From Ancalomicrobiaceae bacterium S20 (GTDB lineage: Bacteria; Pseudomonadota; Alphaproteobacteria; Rhizobiales; Ancalomicrobiaceae), in the NCBI GenBank assembly GCA_040269895.1, contig CP158568.1, positions 1,240,001-1,304,000 on the forward strand: DNA of 64,000 nucleotides, read 5' to 3'. Each line of letters begins with the position of its first letter. Within the stretch, counting starts at the first letter, position 1. The notes under the pieces are model-generated. The model was not told where the DNA came from. It worked only from the letters and a program-made list of their open reading frames with translations, and did no database searches. The translations under genes and the position numbers were made by a program. Below are positions 8,052-16,102 of the stretch, piece after piece.

Positions 8052-8966
8052 ATGAAGGTCGACCTGAACCTGTTGCCTTTGTTCCTCGCAGTCGCCGAGG
8101 AGCACAATTTTCGGGCCGCCGCCGATCGGCTCGGCGTGACGCGCTCGGCCGTCAGCCAAGGGATCCGGCGGCTCGAGGACGCCTTCGGAACCGCGCTCGT
8201 GATGCGCACGACCCGGTCCGTGCACCTGACCGAAGCCGGGACGCGCCTGCGCGAGGCTCTGTCGCGCCCCTTGTCGGACATCGGAACCGCGCTCGAAGGC
8301 GTTGCAGCGGAAAGCACGCCACGCGGACTGCTGCGGATCGCCACCACCTCGATCGCCGAGCCGTTCCTGTCGGGACCGCTCATCGCCTCGTTCGCGGTAG
8401 CCCATCCCGGCGTGACGATCGACGTGACCGTGACGGACGAGGAGTTCGACATCGTCGCCGCCGGCTTCGACGCGGGGGTGCGGTTGGGCGAGGTGATCGA
8501 GCAGGACATGATCGCCGTGCCCCTCGGCGGCGATCAGCGGGAGATGGTGGCCGCCGCGCCGGCGTATCTCGCCGCGCACGGCACACCCGCGCATCCGCGC
8601 GACCTGATCGAGCACCGATGCATCGGCTGGCGGCCGGCACCGAACGTCGCGCCCTACCGTTGGGAGTTCGCGGAAAACGGCGTCCCGTTCGACGTGGCGG
8701 TCGAGCCGCAGATCACCACCAACGATCTACGCCTGATGTTGCGGGTCGCCCTGGCCGGGGGCGGCATCACCTTCGCGCCCGAAGAGACGTTCCGGCCCCA
8801 TGTCGAGGCCGGGCGGCTCGTGCCCCTGCTGGACGATTTTCTGCCGCCGTTTCCCGGCTTCTTCCTGTATTTTCCACAGCGTCGCAACATCGCGCCGAAG
8901 CTTCGCGCCCTGATCGATCATATCGGGCGCAGGACGGACACGAGTCGCTCCGTGGCGCCCGAGTGA
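8052..8966 (+). CDS. LysR-family transcriptional regulator
   Basis: 304 aa. The N-terminal HTH (LPLFLAVAEEHNFRAAADRLGVTRSAVSQGIRRLEDAFG) and the effector-binding domain (GLLRIATTSIAEPFLSGPL onward) are both complete. The gene is divergent from the SDR, with a 95 bp shared promoter region, and is followed after 37 bp by an MFS gene. It probably represses or activates both neighbours. The product resembles the group of LysR proteins that control small oxidoreductases beside them, but no specific name can be given. Confidence 0.9.
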   Translation: MKVDLNLLPLFLAVAEEHNFRAAADRLGVTRSAVSQGIRRLEDAFGTALVMRTTRSVHLTEAGTRLREALSRPLSDIGTALEGVAAESTPRGLLRIATTSIAEPFLSGPLIASFAVAHPGVTIDVTVTDEEFDIVAAGFDAGVRLGEVIEQDMIAVPLGGDQREMVAAAPAYLAAHGTPAHPRDLIEHRCIGWRPAPNVAPYRWEFAENGVPFDVAVEPQITTNDLRLMLRVALAGGGITFAPEETFRPHVEAGRLVPLLDDFLPPFPGFFLYFPQRRNIAPKLRALIDHIGRRTDTSRSVAPE

Positions 8967-9003
8967 TCGCCCGGACGCCACCGGAAAGAGAACACGCAAG
9001 CGA

Positions 9004-10170
9004 ATGCGACGGATCATGCCCGACCTCCCGACGCCCTCGGCGAACACCCCGGCCACGCGCCTGGCGACGCGACTGGCCTTCCTCGTGGCCGGCTTCGGCA
9101 TCGCGTGTTGGGCACCGCTCGTGCCCTTCGCCAAGCTCCGGCTCGGCGTCGACGACGCCACGCTCGGACTGTTGCTGCTCTGTCTCGGCATCGGATCGGT
9201 CGTGGCGATGCTCGCGACCGGGCCGCTCAGCGCACGCTACGGCACCAAGCCGGTGATCGTCGGTGGCGGCCTCGGGCTCGCGATCGTGCTCCCGTTGCTG
9301 ACGGTCGCCGCGTCGCCGGCGACGCTCGGGGCGGCCCTGTTCCTGTTCGGCGCCGCGCTCGGCTCGATCGACGTGGCGATGAACGTGCATGCCGTCGAGG
9401 TCGAGCGCGATTCGGACCGTCCGCTCATGTCGGGGTTCCACGCGCTGTTCAGCATCGGCGGCTTTGCCGGGTCCGTGCTGACGACGTTTCTTCTGTCCTA
9501 CGGGGTCACACCTCTGGTGGCGACGCTGGTCGCGGCGGCGATCATGGCGGCCGCGACGATCGCCGCGGCACCGCGCCTGCTCGCGACGTCCGGGAACGGG
9601 GAGGGGCCGATCTTCGCCTTTCCCAGGGGCGTCGTGCTGTTGCTCGCCGGGCTGACCGCCGTGACCTTCCTGACCGAGGGCGCCATGCTCGACTGGAGCG
9701 CGCTGCTGATCACCGATCTCGGGCTCGCCGCGCGCGATCAAGCCGGCCTCGGCTACATCCTGTTCGCGATCGCCATGACGGCGGGCCGTTTCGGCGGCGA
9801 CGCGCTGACCGCGCGCTTCGGCGACGTCAGGGTTCTCGTCTGGGGCGGCGCCCTCGCGGTCGCCGGTTTCGTGCTGCTGCTCGCGACCGCCGTGCCGACC
9901 GTCGCGCTCGCCGGGTTCCTGCTGATCGGGTTCGGCGCCTCGAACGTCGTGCCGGTCTATTTCCGGCTGGCGGGCGTCCAGACCGCGATGCCCGCCGCGC
10001 TCGCCGTTGGGGCCATCACGACGACGGGCTATGCGGGCATTCTGGTCGGCCCGGCCGGCATCGGCTTCGTCGCCCAAGCGCTCGGACTGCCGGCGGCGTT
10101 CTGGCTCTTGGCGGGCCTGATGGTCCTCGTTCCCATGACCGCACGCTTCGTCGCGGGCGATCGCCCCTGA
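9004..10170 (+). CDS. MFS transporter (YbjJ-like)
   Basis: 388 aa, twelve predicted TM segments. The MFS loop 2-3 motif reads GPLSARYGTKPVIVGG, and the loop 8-9 counterpart is GRFGGDALTARFG. Length and lay-out resemble the YbjJ group of small MFS proteins, of unproven substrate. A second ATG lies four codons in (9016) and could be the real start. The gene follows the LysR gene closely on the same strand and may be co-transcribed. Efflux is the usual guess for this group, but direction and substrate are not visible. Confidence 0.85.
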   Translation: MRRIMPDLPTPSANTPATRLATRLAFLVAGFGIACWAPLVPFAKLRLGVDDATLGLLLLCLGIGSVVAMLATGPLSARYGTKPVIVGGGLGLAIVLPLLTVAASPATLGAALFLFGAALGSIDVAMNVHAVEVERDSDRPLMSGFHALFSIGGFAGSVLTTFLLSYGVTPLVATLVAAAIMAAATIAAAPRLLATSGNGEGPIFAFPRGVVLLLAGLTAVTFLTEGAMLDWSALLITDLGLAARDQAGLGYILFAIAMTAGRFGGDALTARFGDVRVLVWGGALAVAGFVLLLATAVPTVALAGFLLIGFGASNVVPVYFRLAGVQTAMPAALAVGAITTTGYAGILVGPAGIGFVAQALGLPAAFWLLAGLMVLVPMTARFVAGDRP

Positions 10171-10186
10171 CGACGCTCAGCGTCGA

Positions 10187-11224
10187 TCACTCTGTGCGTC
10201 GGTGCGGGCGCGGCGCTCCGGCCCTTTCCCCCACGATGCCGCCGTCTCCCTTCGACCCGCCGTCGATCGGGCCATCGGCATGGCGCGAGACCGCGATGCG
10301 TTCGCCAAAAATGCCGCGCGGCCGGAAGACCAGCGTCGCCGAGAGCAGGACGCCGATCGCGACGATCTGCAGGGCGGCCGCCCGCGCCTGGGCGTCGGGC
10401 GGGAACAGGACGCCCGTCGCGAACCCGGTCAGCGACCAGAGCGCCCAGATCAGCACCGCCCCCGTCAGGGCGCCGACGTTGCGGCCGGAACCGCCGACGA
10501 TCAGCATCGTCCAGATCTGGAACGTGACCGCGGAGCCGTAATTGTCAGGCGCGATGAAGCCGATGAAGCTCGCGTGCACCGCGCCCGACAGCCCCATGAT
10601 TGCGCCGCCGAGCGCGAAGGCCTGCAGCCGGTAGCGCGACGGGCTCTTGCCGAGCGAGGCGGCCGCGCGTTCCTCCTCGCGGATCGCCCTGAGCACGCGA
10701 CCCCACGGGCTCCGCGCGAGCCGCTCGAGCCCGACGAAGAGCACCGCGACGAGGCCGCCGACGAGCACCAGATTGGCCAGTCCGAACAAGGCCGGGCGCT
10801 CGGCCAGCGCCTCGAACGGGCGCGGAATGAAGGCGAGGCCGAAACTGCCGCCGGTCAGCTTCTGCGCGTTGAGCACAACGAGGTGCACCGCGACCGCGAC
10901 CCCGAAGGTGGTGATCGCGAGATAGTCCGACCTGAGCCGCAGCGTCGCCGCGCCGACGAGAAGCGAGGCGAGCCCGGAAAGCATCGCCGCGCCGATCCAG
11001 CCGACCGCGATCGGCAGGCCGAAGCCGCCCCAGTGCTCGGACGTCGGCGGCGTGGTGAGAAGGCCGCAGGCATAGGCGCCGATCGCGATGAAGCCGGCGA
11101 CGCCGACGTTGAAGAGGCCCGTCTGGCCCCATTGGACGTTCAGTCCGAGGCACGCGATCGCGTTGATCAGCGCGATGACCAGAAAGAAGCTGCCATAGGC
11201 GGTCAGGCCGAGGATGTCGGGCAT
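10187..11224 (-). CDS. Branched-chain amino acid-type ABC transporter permease (LivM-like)
   Basis: 345 aa membrane subunit of a HAAT-family importer. The start at 11224 overlaps the livH-like stop (TGATG), showing translational coupling. Family marks are the N-terminal ALINAIACLGLNVQWGQTGLFNVGVAGFIAIGAYACG and the cytoplasmic loop contacting the ATPases (SPWGRVLRAIREEERAAASLGKSPSRYRLQAFALGG). It is the last gene of the livG-F-H-M-like operon transcribed away from the GntR gene. The substrate need not be an amino acid, because the other arm of the locus encodes aldo/keto reductases and a Rid domain. Confidence 0.9.
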   Translation of the reverse strand: MPDILGLTAYGSFFLVIALINAIACLGLNVQWGQTGLFNVGVAGFIAIGAYACGLLTTPPTSEHWGGFGLPIAVGWIGAAMLSGLASLLVGAATLRLRSDYLAITTFGVAVAVHLVVLNAQKLTGGSFGLAFIPRPFEALAERPALFGLANLVLVGGLVAVLFVGLERLARSPWGRVLRAIREEERAAASLGKSPSRYRLQAFALGGAIMGLSGAVHASFIGFIAPDNYGSAVTFQIWTMLIVGGSGRNVGALTGAVLIWALWSLTGFATGVLFPPDAQARAAALQIVAIGVLLSATLVFRPRGIFGERIAVSRHADGPIDGGSKGDGGIVGERAGAPRPHRRTE

Positions 11225-12132
11225 CAGGCGCGGCTCCCGAAGAGGCCGTTCGGCCTGAGGATCAGGACGGCGATCAGCAGCACGAAGGCGACCGCGGCGC
11301 GCCATTCCGCACCGATCAGCTGCACGGCCGCGGCTTCCGCGAGACCGACGATCAGCGCACCGACGATCGCGCCCGGAACGCTGCCGATGCCGCCGAGGAT
11401 GGCGCTGGCGAACAGCGGCAGCAGCATGTCGAACCCCATATAGGGCCGGATCTGCACGACGAGCCCGAGCATGACGCCGGACGCGCAGGCGAGCATGCCG
11501 CCGAGGATCCAGGTCACCCGGACGATCCGGTCGATGTCGATGCCGGCGACGCGGGCGAGCGCGGGGTTCTCGCTGACCGCCCGCATCGCGCGGCCCGTCT
11601 GCGTGTAGGCGAGCACGTAGTGCGTGAGACCCGCGAGCACGACCGTGAGCCCGAGGAGCGCGGTCTGGTCGGGGGTGACGCGGATGCCGGGCAGCACTTC
11701 GCGGGCAATTTGAAGCTCACGCGAAAAATAGCGCGGGCTCGACGTGAACACGAACTCGAGCAGCGCCCTGAGCGCCATCGACGCGCCGAAACTCGCCATG
11801 ACCACCGTGATCGCGGCACCTCGGGCGCGCAGCCGGGCGAACAGCAGCCGATCGAGCAGCAGCGCCAGACCGCCGGTCAGGACCATGGCCAGCAGCGTCG
11901 CGACCAGGACGCCCCAGCCGACCGAGAAGTCGCCGAGCGACGCGGCCGATCCGGGCGCGAGATAGCCGAGGACGCCGGCGATGACCAGCGTGCCGTAGGC
12001 GCCCCACGAGACGAACTCGCCATGGGCGAAGTTGGAGAACCTCAGGATCGAATAGGTCAGCGTGACGCCGATCGCGCCGAGCCCGATCATTGCGCCCGCG
12101 ATCAGTCCGTCGGCGAGGAATTGAGGGTTCAT
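11224..12132 (-). CDS. Branched-chain amino acid-type ABC transporter permease (LivH-like)
   Basis: 302 aa inner-membrane permease. It begins GLIAGAMIGLGAIGVTLTYSILRFSNFAHGEF, the standard LivH opening. The ATPase-coupling loop is GRAMRAVSENPALARVAGIDIDRIVR, and the end has the LivH-typical GGIGSVPGAIVGALIVGLAE. The start overlaps the stop of the LivF-like gene by four bases (ATGA), and its own stop overlaps the LivM start. It pairs with the LivM-like subunit to form the channel for the solute delivered by the binding protein at 16103. Confidence 0.92.
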   Translation of the reverse strand: MNPQFLADGLIAGAMIGLGAIGVTLTYSILRFSNFAHGEFVSWGAYGTLVIAGVLGYLAPGSAASLGDFSVGWGVLVATLLAMVLTGGLALLLDRLLFARLRARGAAITVVMASFGASMALRALLEFVFTSSPRYFSRELQIAREVLPGIRVTPDQTALLGLTVVLAGLTHYVLAYTQTGRAMRAVSENPALARVAGIDIDRIVRVTWILGGMLACASGVMLGLVVQIRPYMGFDMLLPLFASAILGGIGSVPGAIVGALIVGLAEAAAVQLIGAEWRAAVAFVLLIAVLILRPNGLFGSRA

Positions 12133-12875
12133 GGCGTCGCCCCCGGACGGGCGGCACGGTTGCCGCCGAGATAGAGCGCGGCGACGACGGGGTCGTCGGC
12201 GAGGGTGGCGGCCGGCCCCTCGTGGGCGTTGTGGCCCTCGACCAGGATCAGGGCGCGATCGGCGATCGAGAGCGCCGCGCGGGCGTTCTGCTCGACGAGC
12301 AGGATCGCCACGCCGGTCCTGCGGATCGCGGCCAGTTGCTCGAACACCATCTCGACCAGCTTCGGCGACAGGCCGGCCGACGGCTCGTCGAGCATCAGCA
12401 CCGCGGGCGAGACGATCAGCGCGCGGGCGACCGCGAGCATCTGCCGTTGTCCGCCGGAAAGGCGCCCCGCAAGCAGGCGGCGTTGCCGCGCGAGGTCGGG
12501 GAAGAAGGCATAGAGTTCGTCGATCCGGCCGCGGACGTCGATGCCGGGGAGCGCGCCGCCCGCGAGTTTAAGATTGTCGTCGATCGTCATGAGCGCGAAG
12601 ACGTTTTCGGTCTGCGGCACGAAGGCGAGGCCTTGCGCGACCATCCGATGCGCCGGCGTGTCGCCGATCGGTCGGCCGGCGAGCGTCACGCTGCCCGAAA
12701 ACTTCGGCACCAGCCCTGCGATCGCCTTGATGAAGGTCGACTTGCCTGCGCCGTTGGGGCCGAGCACGACGACGATCTCGCCGCCGGCGACCGACACGCT
12801 CGCCTCTTTGACGATGGCGAGCCCCGGCTCGTAGCCCGCGACGATCCGATCGGCGACGAGGAGCGGTTCGGTCAT
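12129..12875 (-). CDS. ABC transporter ATP-binding protein (LivF-like)
   Basis: 248 aa from the ATG at 12875, which overlaps the upstream ATPase stop (ATGA). Walker A is GPNGAGKST (39-47), the signature is LSGGQRQ, Walker B is VLMLDEPSAGLSP and the switch is LLVEQNARAALS. All of these follow the LivF pattern. The coupling region (VPQTENVFALMTIDDNL) is also LivF-like. With the LivG-like protein it forms the ATPase pair of the importer. Confidence 0.93.
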   Translation of the reverse strand: MTEPLLVADRIVAGYEPGLAIVKEASVSVAGGEIVVVLGPNGAGKSTFIKAIAGLVPKFSGSVTLAGRPIGDTPAHRMVAQGLAFVPQTENVFALMTIDDNLKLAGGALPGIDVRGRIDELYAFFPDLARQRRLLAGRLSGGQRQMLAVARALIVSPAVLMLDEPSAGLSPKLVEMVFEQLAAIRRTGVAILLVEQNARAALSIADRALILVEGHNAHEGPAATLADDPVVAALYLGGNRAARPGATP

Positions 12876-13690
12876 GGAACCGCCCCGCCGAGATAGGCCT
12901 CGACGACGCGCGGGTCCCGGACGACCGCGTCGGGCGTGCCCTCGGTCAGCAGTCGGCCCGAGGCCATGACGAGCACGTGACCGCAGAGCCGCGCCACCAT
13001 GTCCATGTTGTGCTCGATGACCAGAAAGGTCATGCCGCGCGCGTTGAGGTCGAGGATCCGCTCGATGATGACTTCGAGCAGGCTCGGGTTCACACCCGCG
13101 GCCGGCTCGTCGAGCAGCAGGATCTCGGGATCCGCCATCAATACGCGCGCCAGTTCGAGCAGCTTCCGCTGCCCGCCGGAGAGGACGCGCGCCGGCTCGC
13201 GGGCGAGCCGGGCGAGGCCGACGAAGGCCAGCGTCTCCATCGCCTTGTCGTAGGTCTCGCGCTCCTGCCGGGCGACGCGGGCGGGCATCAGCCAGTTCGC
13301 CCAGATCCGTTCGCCGATCTGGCCCTGCGCCCCGAGCATGACGTTCTCGACCAGCGACAGCGCGGCGAACGGGCGCGGGATCTGGAACGTGCGGCCGAGA
13401 CCCGATCGGATCCGCAGGTGTGCCGGCTCCGCCTCGACCGCGCGTCCCTTGAGCCGCACGGAGCCCCGTGACGGCGCCTGATCGCCGGCGAGAATGTCGA
13501 ACATCGTCGTCTTGCCGGCGCCATTCGGTCCGATCAGCCCGACGATACGCCCCTTCGGCACGCCGAACGACACGCCGCCGACCGCAGCAATGCCGCCGAA
13601 GCGCTTCTCGATGCCGTCGGCCGCCAGAATGACCGGCGCATCGCTGGTCTCGGCGTTCGATCGTGCGGGAGAGGCGGAGAGCTGCGTCAC
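12872..13690 (-). CDS. ABC transporter ATP-binding protein (LivG-like)
   Basis: 272 aa from a GTG at 13690. Walker A is GPNGAGKTT, the signature LSGGQRKLLELAR, Walker B ILLLDEPAAGVNP and the switch FLVIEHNMD, with the long LivG insert between Walker A and the signature. The GTG has no clear Shine-Dalgarno, because the operator copy at 13691-13713 lies directly before it. The transcript may be leaderless, or an upstream ATG (13768) may be used, though that would put the operators inside the gene. It is the first gene of the transporter operon, divergent from gntR. Confidence 0.88.
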   Translation of the reverse strand: MTQLSASPARSNAETSDAPVILAADGIEKRFGGIAAVGGVSFGVPKGRIVGLIGPNGAGKTTMFDILAGDQAPSRGSVRLKGRAVEAEPAHLRIRSGLGRTFQIPRPFAALSLVENVMLGAQGQIGERIWANWLMPARVARQERETYDKAMETLAFVGLARLAREPARVLSGGQRKLLELARVLMADPEILLLDEPAAGVNPSLLEVIIERILDLNARGMTFLVIEHNMDMVARLCGHVLVMASGRLLTEGTPDAVVRDPRVVEAYLGGAVP

Positions 13691-13713
13691 TTTGATCGCA
13701 CATCTTTGATCAA
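13691..13713. promoter_or_regulatory. Operator copy A: TTTGATC-N6-TTTGATCAA
   Basis: Two TTTGATC half-sites 13 bp apart, the second part of TTTGATCAA. The same arrangement recurs exactly 90 bp away at 13781. The copy abuts the livG-like start, so a bound protein would block that promoter or start region. The neighbouring GntR protein is the obvious candidate ligand, which is inferred. Confidence 0.6.
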
Positions 13714-13780
13714 TTCGACCGAACGCTAGCCACTGCCGCCGTCCGGCGCAAGGCGACAACATGGGCAACGGCGACCAGGT

Positions 13781-13804
13781 TTTGATCTTCCATCTTTGAT
13801 CAAA
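13781..13804. promoter_or_regulatory. Operator copy B: TTTGATC-N6-TTTGATCAAA
   Basis: Second copy of the paired TTTGATC motif, including the 10 bp palindrome TTTGATCAAA. It lies 60 bp upstream of the gntR start at 13865. With copy A it brackets the divergent promoter region, as expected for joint control of both arms by one regulator. Confidence 0.6.
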
Positions 13805-13864
13805 CGCGATAGTCTCTCACCGAGTTCGCCCACGGAAGCCCTCGAAGGGAGGCCGACGGATCGC

Positions 13865-14608
13865 ATGAAGCGGGCAGCAAACAGTGCGGACGACGTCGCG
13901 GTGCCCGACGGTGCTTCGGCGCTGGGGTTCACCCCGATCGCGCGCGAAAGCATGCAGACGCAGGTCTATCGCGAGCTGCGACGCGCCCTCATGCACGGCC
14001 GTTTCGCGCCCGGTCAGGTGCTGACGATCGTCGACCTCGCGAAATCCCTGAACGTCTCGACGATGCCCGTGCGCGACGCGCTGTCCCGGCTCGTGTCCGA
14101 GCAGGCACTGGAGGCCTTGCCCAGTCGCTCCGTCCGCGTGCCGCTCATCGACGTTCCTCGCCTGGAAGACCTGAAGCGCGCCCGCATCCTGATCGAGGGC
14201 GAGGCGCTGGCGCTCGCGGTGCCGCGCGTCACGGACGCGGCGATCGCCGAGGCACGCCGGACCATCCGCGCCTACGACGAGGCGATCGCCGCGCGCGGGC
14301 ACTTCGCGATCGAGAAGGAGCTCGACGCAAACCAGGCCTTCCATCTGAGCCTCTACGAACAGTCGGGATCGACGATCCTGATCCCGATCATCGAAAGCCT
14401 CTGGCTGCAGTCCGGTCCCGTCATCCGCTCGGCGATGCAGGCCTTCGATCCGACCAGCAAGATCTCCGGGCCGCACTACCATGCCGAGATCGTGGAGGCG
14501 CTGGTCGCGCGCGACGTCGAGGCCGCGCGCCGCGCGCTGGCGCTCGACATCTCCCGCGCCTTCGATCTCCTGATCGACACGCTGACCTCCGCGGAGGTCG
14601 CGCCATGA
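13865..14608 (+). CDS. GntR-family transcriptional regulator, FCD subfamily
   Basis: 247 aa from the ATG at 13865, preceded by GGGAGG. A TTG further up would start inside the operator and is rejected. The winged helix is RELRRALMHGRFAPGQVLTIVDLAKSLNVSTMPVRDALSRLVSEQALE, with the FCD domain after residue about 95 (RILIEGEALALAVPRV, FHLSLYEQSGS, HYHAEIVEALVARD). The stop overlaps the next start (ATGA). It is the likely regulator of the whole divergent transporter/reductase locus through the two TTTGATC operators. Confidence 0.9.
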   Translation: MKRAANSADDVAVPDGASALGFTPIARESMQTQVYRELRRALMHGRFAPGQVLTIVDLAKSLNVSTMPVRDALSRLVSEQALEALPSRSVRVPLIDVPRLEDLKRARILIEGEALALAVPRVTDAAIAEARRTIRAYDEAIAARGHFAIEKELDANQAFHLSLYEQSGSTILIPIIESLWLQSGPVIRSAMQAFDPTSKISGPHYHAEIVEALVARDVEAARRALALDISRAFDLLIDTLTSAEVAP

Positions 14609-14988
14609 CCGACGCGGCCGACGACGACGGTTTTGAACTCTACGATCTGCGTGTCGAGGCGGTGATCCCCGAGGGCGCGAAGGTCTATTGCGGCGCCAAG
14701 CCGGGCGACTACTTCGACCTCAAGGGCGAGATGCTGACGCTGCCGGAGGGGCAGGGGATCTCGATCTATGCGCTCTCCGCCGTCCTGCCGCTGCTGGCGG
14801 CCAAGCAGCGCCCGACACATCCGAACGACTGGATGACGACGGACGCCGAGATCGCCTGTTCGGACCCGAACTGCGGCAGCCGGCTCAGGATCGTCCGCAC
14901 CGGCCTGCGCCGCTTCAGTCACGCGGCGACCACGGCCGTGCCGCTCGGCCGGCCCGCCCACGACGTTTCATCCGAGGAAGAGATCTGA
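14605..14988 (+). CDS. TIGR04076-family small protein
   Basis: 127 aa. The central segment LYDLRVEAVIPEGAKVYCGAKPGDYFDLKGEMLTLPEGQGISIYALSAVLPLLAAKQRP follows the TIGR04076 layout (a cysteine before GDxF, then a large hydrophobic segment), and CSDPNCGSRLRIVR adds two cysteines. The function of the family is unknown. It is translationally coupled at both ends: ATGA overlap with gntR and TGATG overlap with the aldo/keto reductase. It therefore works with the reductases and transporter. The four cysteines could bind a metal or iron-sulfur cluster, which is a guess. Confidence 0.75.
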   Translation: MTDAADDDGFELYDLRVEAVIPEGAKVYCGAKPGDYFDLKGEMLTLPEGQGISIYALSAVLPLLAAKQRPTHPNDWMTTDAEIACSDPNCGSRLRIVRTGLRRFSHAATTAVPLGRPAHDVSSEEEI

Positions 14989-16064
14989 TGTCGCATGATG
15001 CCGTCCCGCCGACCGTGGAGCGCCGCGAGATCCTGCCGGGCTACACGATCTCGCGCGTCATTCGCGGCGGCTGGCAATTGGCGGGCGGGCACGGCGACAT
15101 CGAGCGCGAGACGGCGATCGAGGATCTGATCGCCGCCTACGACGCGGGCATCACGACGTTCGATTGCGCCGACATCTATACCGGCGTCGAGGAGATCTAC
15201 GGGCTCTTTCGCGAAAGGCTGATCGCGACCCGCGGCCGTGACGCCGTCGCGGCGCTGCGGGTCCATACCAAGCTGGTGCCGGACCTGAGCCTCCTGTCGA
15301 GCGTGACCAAGTCGGACATCGAGGCGATCGTCGATCGTTCGTTGCAGCGCCTGAAGCTCGACCGTCTCGACGTCGTGCAGTTCCACTGGTGGGATTACGC
15401 CGAGCCGAAGTGGCTCGACGCCCTGCACTGGCTGCGCGAGATCGCCGAGAGCGGCAAGATCGCGGTCGTCGGCGGGACCAATTTCGACTGCGCGCACATG
15501 CGCGAACTGCTCGGCGCCGGCATTCCGATGAAGACGTTGCAGCTGCAATATTCGCTCGTCGATCATCGGCCCGAGAACGGCATGGTGGCCCTGGCCGAAC
15601 GCGAGGGCATCGCGCTGTTCTGCTACGGCTCCGTCGCCGGTGGCTTCCTGTCGGATGCCTGGCTCGGCAAGCCGGAGCCGAGGCACCCGCTCGAGAACCG
15701 GTCGCTGACCAAATACAAGCTGATCATCGACGACTTCGGCGGCTGGGATCTGTTCCAGGCGCTTCTGAGGACGCTCCGCTGCATCGCCGATCGCCACGAC
15801 ACCGATATCGCGTCGGTCGCGGGCAGGGCGGTGCTCGATCGGCCCGGTGTCGCGGCGATCATCGTCGGCGCGCGCAACCGTCGTCACGTCTCCGCCAATG
15901 CCGGCGCCTCCGCGATCCGGCTGACGGCGGAGGACCGGCGTGAGCTCGAGGCCGTGCTGGCCGCCCGCAAGGGGCCCGAGGGCGACGTCTACACCCTGGA
16001 ACGGGACAGGACCGGGCGGCACGGTTCGATCATGAAATACAATCTCAACACGAGCAGTCACTGA
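14988..16064 (+). CDS. Aldo/keto reductase
   Basis: 358 aa from the ATG that overlaps the previous stop. The AKR barrel is visible. The catalytic tyrosine segment is TTFDCADIYTGVEEIYG and the lysine strand is RVHTKLVPD. QFHWWDY replaces the usual HxxD region, and KIAVVGGTNF and IIVGARNRRHV contribute to the NADPH site. A second reductase of the same subgroup (also with QFHWW) is encoded at 17565, so the two may be partners. Members of this subgroup act on sugars or other carbonyl compounds, and the substrate is unknown. Confidence 0.88.
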   Translation: MSHDAVPPTVERREILPGYTISRVIRGGWQLAGGHGDIERETAIEDLIAAYDAGITTFDCADIYTGVEEIYGLFRERLIATRGRDAVAALRVHTKLVPDLSLLSSVTKSDIEAIVDRSLQRLKLDRLDVVQFHWWDYAEPKWLDALHWLREIAESGKIAVVGGTNFDCAHMRELLGAGIPMKTLQLQYSLVDHRPENGMVALAEREGIALFCYGSVAGGFLSDAWLGKPEPRHPLENRSLTKYKLIIDDFGGWDLFQALLRTLRCIADRHDTDIASVAGRAVLDRPGVAAIIVGARNRRHVSANAGASAIRLTAEDRRELEAVLAARKGPEGDVYTLERDRTGRHGSIMKYNLNTSSH

Positions 16065-16102
16065 CCGAAAGCCGGCTCTGCCGGAGGGGAGAGGGGAAAG
16101 TC

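Noticed and set aside
13796-13864. Earlier TTG start for the GntR gene
   Set aside because: It would lie inside the TTTGATCAAA operator and lacks a ribosome site. The ATG at 13865 with GGGAGG is better.
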